From: CAVVEQ01 sp963802095
GTDB lineage: Bacteria > Chloroflexota > Anaerolineae > Anaerolineales > Anaerolineaceae
Assembly: GCA_963802095.1 (NCBI GenBank)
Contig: CAWDHI010000002.1
Location: forward strand, 1-64,000
Reading direction: 5' to 3'
DNA: 64,000 nucleotides
The notes under the pieces are model-generated. The model searched no databases. It was not told the DNA's origin and was given only the letters and a program-made list of their open reading frames with translations. Numbering within the stretch: position 1 is the first letter of the stretch; each line of letters opens with the position of its first letter. The position numbers and the translations under genes were made by a program. Below, in pieces: positions 42,579 to 53,300 of this stretch.

Positions 42579-43163
42579 ATGAACAGAGAAGAAGCGTTCG
42601 CTATCGTAACTGAATATGTGAAAAACCAGAATCTTGTCAATCACATGCTCGCAGTGGAAGCCGGTATGGTTTTCTATGCCAGAACATTGGATCAGGATGT
42701 TGAAAAATGGCAGGTAACTGGTCTTTTGCATGATTTTGATTGGGAGATCCACCCCAACCTGCCTGATCATCCGCTCAAAGGCGCGCTTATCCTGGAGGAA
42801 AAGGGTGTCCCGAAGGATATCGTTCGTGCGATTCTTAGCCATTCCGATTTGCCGGAATACCCCAGGCAAACCCTTTTGGAAAAAGCGCTGTTTGCCTGTG
42901 ATGAGATCACAGGGTTGATCACCGCTGTTGCGCTTGTTCGGCCTTCACGTTCCCTGTATGACCTCGAACCATCATCGGTAAAAAAGAAATGGAAGGACAA
43001 GGCCTTCGCAGCTGGTGCCAACCGGCAGGAAATGGAAATCGGTGCGCAGGAATTCGGCATGGACCTTTGGGTGCATGTAGAGAACATGATCAAAGCGATG
43101 CGACCGATCGCACCCACCCTCGGTTTGGCAGGAAATCTCAATCCGGACGGGTCCCCAGCGTAA
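42579..43163 (+). CDS. HD-domain metal-dependent hydrolase
   Basis: Small HD-superfamily protein of 194 residues. The metal-binding set is H in LVNHMLAVE, HD in GLLHDFDWE, H in LSHSDLPEY and the final D in FACDEITGL. HD proteins of this size act as phosphohydrolases or nucleotidases, but the substrate cannot be told. AAGGA at 8 bases supports the ATG. It is the last gene of the plus-strand run that begins with the lipM-like gene; the 117 bases after it show no clear terminator. Confidence 0.85.
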   Translation: MNREEAFAIVTEYVKNQNLVNHMLAVEAGMVFYARTLDQDVEKWQVTGLLHDFDWEIHPNLPDHPLKGALILEEKGVPKDIVRAILSHSDLPEYPRQTLLEKALFACDEITGLITAVALVRPSRSLYDLEPSSVKKKWKDKAFAAGANRQEMEIGAQEFGMDLWVHVENMIKAMRPIAPTLGLAGNLNPDGSPA

Positions 43164-43280
43164 GAGAATTCAACCTTCCACTTTTTTTCCTGCCTGGCCT
43201 ATCCCCTGTCAGGTAATTGTATATTTACCGGATTTTTCGGGGATTGGATTTGCTGGCTGGCACTTTGGTTCGAGGATTAC

Positions 43281-45812
43281 CTACTTTTTTCCTTTTGTAG
43301 GTTTCGGCCGGTTGGATGTTTTCCCCTCCTTTTCCGGCTTCGCCGTTCTCTTTTTTGCCGATTTGCTGATGGTGGGGTGCAATTTTTTTTCTGAAGGCAA
43401 TGTAATCATCCGTTGCAGGGAATCGCCAGGTTTAATCTTGATAACTTCTTGGCCAACCCGGGTTCGCTTTCCGGGTGCGATTTCATCCACGCGGAATGTT
43501 TGCATCGCAAATTTCTTCATAACCACGATCACGGTGCGGTTCTGGGTATCGCAAAAACCTCCCTGAATACTCACCCCTTCCTGAATCCTGGATGCCGCCA
43601 CTCCCCTTCCGTACCGACCTTGCCTCGGAAATTCACCAGAAGGAAGTCGCCACGCTTTTCCAGTAGTATCCAATAGAATAACCTCACTCTTATCCCGGAT
43701 CACTACGGACATGACCACCTGGTCCTCACCCTGGAGTTTAATCCCATTTACTCCAGCAGCCATTAATCCCATCGGTCGAACTTCGCTTTCTGCGAATCTT
43801 ATTGCTGAAGAATTTTTCGTAACAAGGAACAATTCATCTTCTCCGCTTGTAATAAGCACTTGCTGCAATTCGTCCCCCGGATTAATTTTTACCAGCGCAA
43901 ACATTTGCGAGGAAGGACCGGGCAGGTCGCCTAGCAGGCTCTTTTTAACCATCCCTTGTTTGGTTATTGTTACCAGGAACTGTGATTTTTGTTGATCATC
44001 AATTTTCGGGATCACAAATCCACAGGCAAGCTTGCTCGGGTCTTTGAAAGGAGTTACTTTTTCTAGCGCTGTACCCTCATCAAGTTGATCTGCTTCTGGC
44101 AAGGTATGAATCGCCAGCGCGGAAGCCATCCCATCCAGACCGGCAAGGTACAGCGTTTGATGGGTATCGGTCTTAAGGACCAAGGTAGGGATGGACTTGT
44201 TTGAATACTTGGGAACTGAAACAGCATTTTTTCTGGAGATCAAACCATCTGATGAAATCTGGACCCAGGTTTCGGTGGCTTCAGTAAGATCCGCCATTGT
44301 TAATTTTCTATGGTTGGCTTCTCCTTTTTTCAAAGAAACTATCTGCGTCCGGCGGCGGTCGCTGAATTTATTCTTTACCTCCAGCAATTCCTCCCCCACA
44401 ACCTCGCGAAGCTTTTTGGATGATCGCAACAGACCTTCCAGCCCTTTAATGTGAAGCAATAAATCCTTATATTCATCTTCTATCTTCTTACGTTCCAGCG
44501 CTGCCAATCGCTTAAGCGGCATTTCCAGAATCGCGTTTGCCTGAATCTCACTGAGTTTGAATTTCTTGATCAGTTTGATCCGGGCTTGATCTGTATCCGC
44601 TGAACCGCGAATGAGTGTGATTATCTCTTCCAGATACTTGAGTGCAATCCTTAACCCCTCTAGTATATGCAATCTCTCTTTGGCCTGTCTGAGATCAAAT
44701 TCACTCCGTCTCTTCACGACCTCAAGACGGTGCTCCAGGTAAACCCGCAGAGCTTGTTTTAAAGTAAGCAACCTGGGTTCACCGTTGACCAATGCCAGCA
44801 AGTTAATCCCGACCGTGATCTGCATGGGTGTGTGTTGGTAAAGGTCGCGAAGAAGCTTTTCAGGATCCGCACCAAGTTTCAGCTCGATAACCACCCGCAT
44901 CCCCTGCCGGTCAGATTCATCCCGTAGATCTGCAATGCCCTCCAGTTTTGCTTCCCGAACCAGCTCGGCGATCCTTTCGATCAAGGATGATTTATTCACT
45001 GTGTACGGCAGCTCGGTGATGATAAGGCGGAAGCGCCCACGCGTCATTTCCTCTTTATGGACGCTGCCCCGCAACGCCACGCGTCCCTTTCCTGAGGCAT
45101 AAGCTGCATGAAGCAGGTTTTCGTCCCCTTCCTGTAAAATGATCCCCCCCGTGGGAAAATCTGGTCCCTTGATAAATTTCATCAGGGTTTCAATATGAAC
45201 ATTATCCAGGGAATCCCAGGAGCGTAGCATATGAATGAGGGCATCCACCACCTCGCCAAGGTTATGTGGTGGAATATTGGTGGCCATCCCAACGGCTATC
45301 CCACTTGCGCCATTGACTAAAAGGTTAGGCGCGGCTGCTGGCAGGACAGTCGGTTCATCCAGGGTGTCATCAAAGTTACGGCTAAAATTCACCGTATCGC
45401 GGTCGAGCTGGGAAAGTAATTCGATCGCAAAGCGGCTCAGGCGGGCTTCGGTATATCGCATCGCTGCAGGTGGATCCCCATCCACACTTCCGAAATTGCC
45501 CTGCCCATCCACCAAAGGAGCACGCATGGAAAAATCCTGAGCCTGTCTGGCCATAGCTTCATAAACCGCCATATCCCCATGCGGATGATATTTACCCAGG
45601 ACTTCACCAACGATTCTTGCTGATTTTTTAAAGCCCGAATCTGCCCGCAAGCCCATATCGTACATGGAAAAGAGTATCCTCCTTTGCACCGGCTTCAATC
45701 CATCGCGTGCATCCGGTAACGCCCTGCTTACGATGACACTCATCGCATAATCCAGGTAGGATTGCTGCATCTCGTGATCGATATCCACCTTGCGGACAAT
45801 ACCCATATCCAT
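43281..45812 (-). CDS. gyrA: DNA gyrase subunit A (type IIA topoisomerase A subunit)
   Basis: Breakage-reunion subunit of a type IIA topoisomerase, 843 residues. Seen are ALPDARDGLKPVQRRILF, the resistance-region helix HPHGDMAVYEA, the catalytic tyrosine in AAMRYTEARL, NGASGIAVGMATNIPPHN and a C-terminal beta-pinwheel. The GyrA box, normally QRRGGRG or QRRGGKG, reads QGRYGRG here (5 of 7 kept). This supports GyrA over ParC but suggests altered DNA wrapping. ATG 45812 is chosen for the GGAGGG at 6-base spacing; a longer in-frame start adds 21 unrelated residues. gyrB is not adjacent. It follows rpoC after a terminator. Confidence 0.93.
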   Translation of the reverse strand: MDMGIVRKVDIDHEMQQSYLDYAMSVIVSRALPDARDGLKPVQRRILFSMYDMGLRADSGFKKSARIVGEVLGKYHPHGDMAVYEAMARQAQDFSMRAPLVDGQGNFGSVDGDPPAAMRYTEARLSRFAIELLSQLDRDTVNFSRNFDDTLDEPTVLPAAAPNLLVNGASGIAVGMATNIPPHNLGEVVDALIHMLRSWDSLDNVHIETLMKFIKGPDFPTGGIILQEGDENLLHAAYASGKGRVALRGSVHKEEMTRGRFRLIITELPYTVNKSSLIERIAELVREAKLEGIADLRDESDRQGMRVVIELKLGADPEKLLRDLYQHTPMQITVGINLLALVNGEPRLLTLKQALRVYLEHRLEVVKRRSEFDLRQAKERLHILEGLRIALKYLEEIITLIRGSADTDQARIKLIKKFKLSEIQANAILEMPLKRLAALERKKIEDEYKDLLLHIKGLEGLLRSSKKLREVVGEELLEVKNKFSDRRRTQIVSLKKGEANHRKLTMADLTEATETWVQISSDGLISRKNAVSVPKYSNKSIPTLVLKTDTHQTLYLAGLDGMASALAIHTLPEADQLDEGTALEKVTPFKDPSKLACGFVIPKIDDQQKSQFLVTITKQGMVKKSLLGDLPGPSSQMFALVKINPGDELQQVLITSGEDELFLVTKNSSAIRFAESEVRPMGLMAAGVNGIKLQGEDQVVMSVVIRDKSEVILLDTTGKAWRLPSGEFPRQGRYGRGVAASRIQEGVSIQGGFCDTQNRTVIVVMKKFAMQTFRVDEIAPGKRTRVGQEVIKIKPGDSLQRMITLPSEKKLHPTISKSAKKRTAKPEKEGKTSNRPKPTKGKK

Positions 45813-45878
45813 GATTCCCTCCAGCGTTCGATTAAGCGACGCTTCAATCTTACGAACAAAGACTGACATCGTCAACTT

Positions 45879-45910
45879 AAAAAATGGGAGGGCTTTTTAC
45901 AAAGCCCTCC
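45879..45910 (-). terminator. terminator of rpoC
   Basis: Perfect 10-bp stem (GGAGGGCTTT with AAAGCCCTCC) with a 4-base loop, followed on the minus strand by six T. It lies between the rpoC stop and gyrA. Confidence 0.9.
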
Positions 45911-45930
45911 AGCTTTAGTGCAAATATCAG

Positions 45931-48900
45931 TTATTCGGCTACCGTATCTGTTTTTGGTTCCGCTTCTTCTTCAGCAACAACAGGTTCTTTTGCCAGGTTT
46001 TCCTCTGCGGAGAACCGCCCGTGGACAAATCCTGTTCCAGCCGGGATGAGCTTTCCAATGATCACGTTTTCCTTCAACCCATATAGCGGGTCCTGGTTCG
46101 AAGCGATTGCCGCGCCCGCCAGCACCTTGATGGTATGCTGGAAAGAGGAAGCTGAGAGGAATGAATCAGTGCTTAAGGAAGCTTTGGTCACACCCAGTAG
46201 AAGTTCTGCAAAACGGGCTGGTTGTTTGCCTTCAGCGATCAATTGCTCGTTTACTCTGCGTATCTCCAACCGATCGAGCATATCGCTTGGCAGGTATTTC
46301 GAATCACCCGGGCGGATAACCTGCACTTTACCAAGCATTTTCCGGATGATCACCTCGAAATGCTTATCATTAATATTCTGACCCTGTGCACGGTAGACCT
46401 TCTGGATCTCTGTCATTAGATATTTCTGACATTCTTCGCGGCCTTTGATCTTGAGGATCTGGTGCGGGTTAATCGACCCTTCGGTTATCTGCTGGCCTGC
46501 TTCCAATTCCTGTCCATCGCGAATGATCAGTCGGGAGGTGGAGGGAATATCATACTCCTCCGACTCTTTTAGCTCGTAGGAAACAATGATTTTTCTTCCT
46601 TCGATCCGGACTCTTCCGGAATGCTGGGCTGTGATTGTGGCTTCGCCCATTTCAGCGAGAAGTTCTCCAACCGAAACAGCAGCTTCGTCTGCAGCCAGGA
46701 TCTTCCATTCATCCGGGATTTCATATTCGTCGCCGACCATCTGGCTGTGTTCCACGAGAACAGAACGCATCTCGTTACCCCGCTCAGATACAAGGATTCG
46801 TGCGGTACCCTTTATCCCACTGATCACTGATTCGCCTTTCGGCATCCTTCGAGCCTCAAAAAGTTCCTCCACGCGCGGGAGACCGGTTGTGATATCACCC
46901 CCTGCAGCCACTCCACCTGTGTGGAAGGTTCGCAGAGTTAATTGCGTACCTGGCTCGCCGATGGATTCCGCAGCCACAGTACCTACCGCGGCACCTAATT
47001 CGACAAGCTTCCCGCGACCGAGGTCCATACCGTAGCACATCGCGCATACACCGTGGATCAACTCACAGGTAAGTGTTGAGCGTACCTTGACGATATTGAC
47101 CTGCGCCTCTTCGATCTTACGGATGCTTTGATTATCCAGAAGTTCGTTTTCTTCCACCAGGATTTCTCCGGTGGTGGGATCCACAACCCTCTCGCAGAGT
47201 GTGCGGCTAAAAAGCCTCTCGCGGAAGGCCTGACCAGCCACATCATCATCGCGTCGCAGGTAAATTCCTTCTTTCGTTCCGCAGTCCAACTCATTAATGA
47301 TCAAGTCCTGGGCAATATCAACCAGACGCCGGGTAAGGTAACCAGCATCAGCCGTTCGCAGGGCGGTATCTGCCAGGCCTTTTCGGGCACCATGAGTTGA
47401 AATGAAGTATTCCAATGCGGTAAGCCCTTCACGGAAGTTGGATTGGATGGGAAGCCGGATAATGCGTCCAGCAGGATCAGCCATCAAACCGCGCATACCT
47501 GCAAGCTGAGAGATAGGACCGAAACCGCCTTTAGTGGCGCCGGAATTTGCCATCACTGCCAGATTGCCATCGGGGTCCATGGATTTCTTCACTGCTTCGG
47601 AAACCACTTTGGTGGTGTTTTGCCAGATCTCGATGATCCTTTCGTTACGTTCCTGTTCTGTCAGCAAGCCCCTGCGGTAATCGCGTTGAAGGAGTTCCAC
47701 ATCCGATTGCGCATCAGCGAGGATCTTTTCCTTTTCTTCCGGAACGGTGATGTCATCCACGGCGATCGTTGTTCCGGATTTCATCGCATATTCAAAACCA
47801 ATATCTTTAATCCTGTCAGCAACATCCGTGGTGACATCCGGGCCACAAATTTCATAAACCTGGCCGATCAGGTCCTTAACACCACCCTTGTCCAGCTCTT
47901 CGTTCACGAATTGAACTTCCGGTGGGAGGATACGATTGAAGAGAACCCTTCCCACTGTCGTATCCACCAGGCGGGGTTCTGCTTCAGGAAGGCGGTCGTT
48001 GTGCTCCCCAAACCAGGAGTCCACCCGAACTTTAATGGCGGTCTGAATATCCACCAGGTTAAGATGCATGGCAAGTTCAACTTCATCCATATCGGAGAAT
48101 ATTTGTCCATCGCCGCGGTGCTTGCGGTTATCCATGTGCGTAAGGTAATACACTCCCAGCACCATATCCTTGGATGGGCTGATAATGGGCTCACCGTCAG
48201 CAGGTTTCAAAAGGTTCCTGGAGGCTAGCATTAATTTACGAGCTTCCAGCACTGCTTTTTCAGAAAGCGGAACATGTACAGCCATTTGGTCACCGTCGAA
48301 GTCAGCATTAAAGGCGGTGGTAACCAGTGGGTGAAGCTGAATGGCGCTTCCCTCGATGAGGATAGGTTCAAAAGCCTGAATGCCCAGGCGGTGCAATGTA
48401 GGAGCTCGGTTAAGGAGCACCGGGCGCTCTTTGATGACCTCATCAAGCACTTCCCAGATTTCTGGTTTGTTGCGCTCGATCAACCGCCGGGCGCCTTTTA
48501 CATTCCCTGTGTAATTATGGTTTACCAGGCGGGAGATTACAAATGGCCTGAAAAGTTCGAGCGCCATGGTCTTGGGTAGCCCGCACTGGTTTAATTTCAG
48601 GTTCGGGCCAACCACGATCACCGAACGACCGGAGTAATCTACGCGTTTGCCAAGCAAATTGCGGCGGAAACGGCCTTTCTTACCCTTGAGCATGTCACTC
48701 AGGGATTTCAGCTCACGTCGTCCGCGGCGGGATAACGCCTTGCCACGTTGTGAATTATCCACCAGCGAGTCGACCGCCTCCTGCAACATACGCTTTTCAT
48801 TCCGGACGATCACATCCGGAGCGCCAAGTTCCAACAGCCTTTTCAGGCGGTTATTGCGGTTGATTACGCGTCGATATAAGTCGTTTAGATCGGAAGTAGC

Positions 48901-50181
48901 AAAGCGGCCTCCATCCAATTGCACCATTGGTCGCAAATCGGGTGGAATGACTGGAAGCTGTGTCAGGATCATCCATTCAGGTTTGTTACCGGAACGACGA
49001 AAGGCTTCCACCACCTTCAAACGAGTGGTTGCTTTCTTTCGTTTCATCTTACTCTTGGAGGTCCTTACTTCTTTCCAAAGGTCCTCGGAGAGTCTGTCGA
49101 GGTCGAGCCGATGTAAAATATCAAAAAATGCTTCCGCACCCATATCAGCTCGGAAGACCTGTCCATATTTAGATTTCAACTCCCGGTATTTTGATTCGCT
49201 TAAGAAACTAAAGGGTTTCAGGGTGAGGATTTCATCTTTCTGGTGACCAGTCTGATCACTGTTTTCGTTGGCTTGATCCTCTAATTCGTTGCGCAGCTCC
49301 TCCATCCTGAGGTCTGCTTCAGCTTTCTCTTTTGCCACATCCATTTTGATCTGTTCGAGATCACGATTAAGCTGTTCGTTATTTACTTTTTCGATTTCAT
49401 CAAGGTGGGCCTTGACGATCTGCTGTACTTTGGAGATATGTTTCTGATCGATCGTCTCACCTGCTTCAACCACAACTTCCTTGGTGGATTCGAAGAGAAG
49501 TGCCTTCCGGGTTGCCGTGCCCATCTTTTCCTGCAAGGTTTTTTCGAGGGATTGCCCTGCCTGGATCTCTGGTTCAAGTTTTTTGGCGATCATTTCTTCC
49601 GAATTTGTCTCCAGCTCTTTCTTGCGCTGGTTCAATTCAGCTATCTTGTGATCGCGAGTCTTCTTAACCTCAAGAATCTGATTATTGATCCTTCCGGCTT
49701 TCTCATCATTAATACTGGAAAGTTCATCATCTATTCGTTTGATCGCTTTATTACGGGCTTCCTCGTCGACAAATGTTACTATGTATTGCGCGAAGTAAAG
49801 AACCCGGTCTAGGTTGCGTCTGGAGATATCCAGAAGTAAACCCAGGTAGGATGGGATACGTCGGGTGTACCATATATGAGCCACTGGTGTGGCAAGTTCA
49901 ATGTGGCCCATGCGTTCGCGTCGAACGGAAGACCTGGTCACCTCAACCCCGCATTTATCGCAAACGATACCTTTATAGCGTGGGTTCTTATATTTTCCGC
50001 AGTAACACTGGTAATCCCGTGTCGGGCCGAAAATCGCTTCACAGAACAAACCGTCCTTTTCAGGACGAAGCCGTCGGTAATTGATTGTTTCTGGTTTTAA
50101 TACTTCACCATAAGACCAGCTTTTGATCGTTTCAGGTGATGCCAGACTGATGCGTAATGCAACAAGGCTTTTGGTTTCCAC
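45931..50181 (-). CDS. rpoC: DNA-directed RNA polymerase subunit beta'
   Basis: Catalytic subunit of RNA polymerase, 1416 residues. The N-terminal zinc site is CYCGKYKNPRYKGIVCDKC; the active-site Mg motif NADFDGDQMAVH is at about residues 625-636; the trigger-loop region is MANSGATKGG through GLMADPAGRII; and the second zinc site has TCELIHGVCAMCYG. Between about residues 135 and 330 there is a long charged coiled-coil-rich insertion in the clamp, replacing the short loop of E. coli. Translation starts at GTG with AAGGAGG. Unlike in most bacteria, rpoB is not the preceding gene; a sensor kinase is. Confidence 0.98.
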   Translation of the reverse strand: METKSLVALRISLASPETIKSWSYGEVLKPETINYRRLRPEKDGLFCEAIFGPTRDYQCYCGKYKNPRYKGIVCDKCGVEVTRSSVRRERMGHIELATPVAHIWYTRRIPSYLGLLLDISRRNLDRVLYFAQYIVTFVDEEARNKAIKRIDDELSSINDEKAGRINNQILEVKKTRDHKIAELNQRKKELETNSEEMIAKKLEPEIQAGQSLEKTLQEKMGTATRKALLFESTKEVVVEAGETIDQKHISKVQQIVKAHLDEIEKVNNEQLNRDLEQIKMDVAKEKAEADLRMEELRNELEDQANENSDQTGHQKDEILTLKPFSFLSESKYRELKSKYGQVFRADMGAEAFFDILHRLDLDRLSEDLWKEVRTSKSKMKRKKATTRLKVVEAFRRSGNKPEWMILTQLPVIPPDLRPMVQLDGGRFATSDLNDLYRRVINRNNRLKRLLELGAPDVIVRNEKRMLQEAVDSLVDNSQRGKALSRRGRRELKSLSDMLKGKKGRFRRNLLGKRVDYSGRSVIVVGPNLKLNQCGLPKTMALELFRPFVISRLVNHNYTGNVKGARRLIERNKPEIWEVLDEVIKERPVLLNRAPTLHRLGIQAFEPILIEGSAIQLHPLVTTAFNADFDGDQMAVHVPLSEKAVLEARKLMLASRNLLKPADGEPIISPSKDMVLGVYYLTHMDNRKHRGDGQIFSDMDEVELAMHLNLVDIQTAIKVRVDSWFGEHNDRLPEAEPRLVDTTVGRVLFNRILPPEVQFVNEELDKGGVKDLIGQVYEICGPDVTTDVADRIKDIGFEYAMKSGTTIAVDDITVPEEKEKILADAQSDVELLQRDYRRGLLTEQERNERIIEIWQNTTKVVSEAVKKSMDPDGNLAVMANSGATKGGFGPISQLAGMRGLMADPAGRIIRLPIQSNFREGLTALEYFISTHGARKGLADTALRTADAGYLTRRLVDIAQDLIINELDCGTKEGIYLRRDDDVAGQAFRERLFSRTLCERVVDPTTGEILVEENELLDNQSIRKIEEAQVNIVKVRSTLTCELIHGVCAMCYGMDLGRGKLVELGAAVGTVAAESIGEPGTQLTLRTFHTGGVAAGGDITTGLPRVEELFEARRMPKGESVISGIKGTARILVSERGNEMRSVLVEHSQMVGDEYEIPDEWKILAADEAAVSVGELLAEMGEATITAQHSGRVRIEGRKIIVSYELKESEEYDIPSTSRLIIRDGQELEAGQQITEGSINPHQILKIKGREECQKYLMTEIQKVYRAQGQNINDKHFEVIIRKMLGKVQVIRPGDSKYLPSDMLDRLEIRRVNEQLIAEGKQPARFAELLLGVTKASLSTDSFLSASSFQHTIKVLAGAAIASNQDPLYGLKENVIIGKLIPAGTGFVHGRFSAEENLAKEPVVAEEEAEPKTDTVAE

Positions 50182-50209
50182 GAGGATTCCTCCTTAATTG
50201 AACCTGGTT

Positions 50210-50245
50210 AAAAAAACATCCTACGCAAACATGCGATTGTTTGCG
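50210..50245 (-). promoter_or_regulatory. rpoC: possible attenuator hairpin in the rpoC leader
   Basis: On the minus strand CGCAAACA pairs with TGTTTGCG (8 bp, 6-base loop), and seven T follow 7 bases later. It lies downstream of both candidate rpoC -10 boxes and upstream of the ribosome site, so it could attenuate rpoC; it could instead be a weak terminator for the kinase gene. Confidence 0.35.
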
Positions 50246-50260
50246 CATTGGAATTGGTTT

Positions 50261-50298
50261 ATTATAGGGAAATGCACATGCAAACTGTAATTATATCA
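50261..50298 (-). promoter_or_regulatory. rpoC: two candidate -10 boxes of rpoC
   Basis: Minus-strand TATAAT occurs twice. The box at 50290-50295 is preceded by TGA and so is an extended -10. The one at 50261-50266 has no extension. Leaders of about 100 and 75 bases would result. Confidence 0.5.
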
Positions 50299-50319
50299 CA
50301 ATTCGTCAATAGGTTAGAT

Positions 50320-53300
50320 TTACCCCCGAGATTGCTTAGACTCGTTGTATGGGATTTCTAGGAAGAAAGTGCTTCCCTTGCCGAGTACGCTCTCAACTCG
50401 CACAGACCCATGATGTTTTTCGGCTATTGTTTTCACGATCTTTAACCCAAGCTTTACCGCGCCACCTCCCCCGTTCGCTTTCATTCTCTCCACCAGTGTA
50501 GTCGGCTGCTGTGTAAAAATCCCAGGCAGATCAATCGGTGAAATTCCTATCCCGGTATCTTTCACGAAATATATGATCTTATCCTGGCTGGTAAAATATC
50601 CGGCATCCACCCGGCCACCAACGTTCGTAAAGCGAATCGCGTTTTCCACCATATTGAAGATTGCTTGCTGAAGAAGGGCGGAATCAGCATTTATCCTATG
50701 ACCCGCTGGTTCTGGCAGGACAATTTCGAGAATTATCGATTTATGGTTTGCTTCCGGAAGGAGGCTCTTGATTACTTTTTCAATGATGGATGATGCCAAA
50801 ATGTATTCCTGTTTAATTCCCTCCCCCGACTCTAACCTTCCTAGGTCAAGGAGATTGTTCACAAGATGCGTCATTCCATCGATGCCAGAGGTAATCTTCT
50901 TTAGGTATTCCTGCTGCTGATCGTTCAATTGCCCCAGCATGGGTAGCATGGTGGCGTAACCTTTCAACGTGGAAAGGGGTGACCTCAGATCATGACTGAC
51001 GGTTTCCACAAATTCAGTTTTTTGGCTGTCCAACCTCTTAAACGCTGTGATCTCCCGCAAGGTACAAATTTTCCCAATCATGCTTCCCTGTGCGTAAACC
51101 GGGGAAATATCCGCCATGAAAACTCGCTTGGTTTTTAGGATGATTTCTCTTTGGGCGGGCGTGAATCCATCCTGGGTGCGTATGAGATCGATCAGTTCGC
51201 AATCGACCAGGGTTTCATCCAGGCTGCTCCCCCTGGATGTTTCAGTCACCAGTTCTTGAAGGTCCTTGGCAGCAGGGTTCAACATTAAGAGCTGATCTTT
51301 TTCATCAAAAACTAGGATAGGCTCCGGCGCGGATGCGAGAACTGCTTCAAGTCTCTGTCGGGAAATTTCGGTGGAACAATAAAGTGTTGCGTTTGAAGCT
51401 GCCAGGGATGCCTGGTCTCCGAGCATATTTATGAATTGGATCTCTTCTTCTGTGAACTCCCTGCTTTGTTCATACCCGACCCAAAGCACACCAAAATATT
51501 TTTCTTCGTTGTGAAGTGCTCTGGCGATCAATGCCGAGGGGGTAGGGCGGTCTTCGGGGATCTCCAACCGGCGCATTCTGGAAGGTTTTGGAAGAGCAAG
51601 TAATTCCTGGTGTCTCATGAATTCGAATATCGGCTTGTCAAAATAACCGTAAACATCGGCTAGTGTTCCTGCCTTCATGATGAAGAAACCATCGGGGAAT
51701 GCCTTAAGGGATACTTCTGGTATCAGGATTATCCTTGCGCAGGAACCCTTGGTACCAATGGCTGCGGCCAGAACACCCTGAAGCGACTTTTCAATATCCA
51801 AGCTGGAGGCTACCCCTTTGCTCACCCTGACTAGATGATTCAATTCTTCCAGCCTTGAGCGCAGGCTGGTCCGCATCTCCTCGAAGGATTGTCCGAGTTT
51901 GCCAACTTCATCCACGCCTTTCGCAGCAGTGGCAGGCGTCAGGTCGCCTTTGGCAATCCGCGTTGTCTCTGAACTCAGGGATTTCAGTGAATCAGATACT
52001 TTATTCAAGCTGATCAGCAGTCCAGCAATCGCGCCGAGGATTAATGCTGTTGTGACAAATAACTGCGGAAACGCGATCGAAAAGGTCTTCTGCGAGATCG
52101 TAGCATAAGGGACATTGAGAATTAGACTCCAATCACCTTCCGGGATCGGTTGAAAATAATTGACCGAGTCCATTCCGCGAGGGGAAGACCAATTAAAATA
52201 CCCGGTTCCATCCGAGGACCAGCTAATAAAGTTGGTAATTGCGAATTCTGGCCGGACTTCATCAACCGATAGCATACCCCCATTGAACAGGATGGCATTG
52301 CCTGTGCTTCTTTCGAATGTGTTTAATGCCGCGAAAAGTTTTTCCTCGTCCTGGTTCAATGCAAATTGGGTTCTTCCCAGCAATACTCCCATCACAGTCT
52401 CATCTTTGCCTGCGATCGGCCGCAGGAATGTGACATCCAAATCTCCGTCTTTCCGGGGTGCCATGCTAACCTGCGGCTTCTGACCTTCCAGCACTATGCC
52501 GATATTCCGAGTTTCCTCTTCTTCCAGCGGAGATTCCAAAGGAGAATCCATCGGATAGGTAGCCAGGACGGTACCTTTTTCATCAAAAAGGATCAATTCC
52601 GAGAAGTAGCTCGTCGCCTTATCGTTCTTGCTGATCTCTCGCGAGAATTCCTCCGGTGAATACGAAAGTGAATCCAGAGAACCAAGGCCATTAATGACAT
52701 TCTGTCCCTTTTCCACTAAAACCCCAACATCTCCGCTGATCAGGGCTGCTTTATTGATGAGATCTTCCCGGATTATCTGCAGGGAAACATTCCTTGCCAT
52801 CACCCAGATCGATATCGCCAGGCTGACCAGGATTGCGATCAAAAATGGGAGAGTTGCGATCAGAAATTGTAGTTTAAGGCTTTTTTCAATCGGTGAAGGT
52901 ACAAGCTCTATTGGTTCATACCATAGTTCGCGTTTTCGAGCATATAAAATTTCTGCAGCAATCCCTGCTGCGACCAATTCAATCCCAACCATCAGGTATC
53001 CCTGCCAGGCTTCGGTCAAACTGAAGTTTAATCGCGTCGCTAACGAGCCCGCTGTTGAGATAAAAGCGGCTAGAATCACAAATGGAAAAAATAAGAACAC
53101 ACAGAACAACGCAGCCGGGAATGGATGTCGTAACCAGCCAAAAATTGTCGTTCGGAAATTTTGGTGAAGAAAATATCCATAGACAAGTGCCAGCAGGATC
53201 ACAACCAGGGGCGTAAATAAAGTGTGCGTGATAAAAACACTTTGGATCAAACCGCTGAATCCAGCGAGTACCATGGCCGGAAGGATGCCGATCAAACCAG

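Noticed and set aside
46586..47035. Long open frame antisense to rpoC
   Set aside because: It lies wholly within the rpoC coding region, has no ribosome site and its product is low-complexity Ser/Pro/Arg-rich; it is a codon-bias shadow.
50304..50309. TTGACG (minus strand) as the -35 box of rpoC
   Set aside because: It is only 8 bases from the TATAAT at 50290-50295, which is not a workable spacing.
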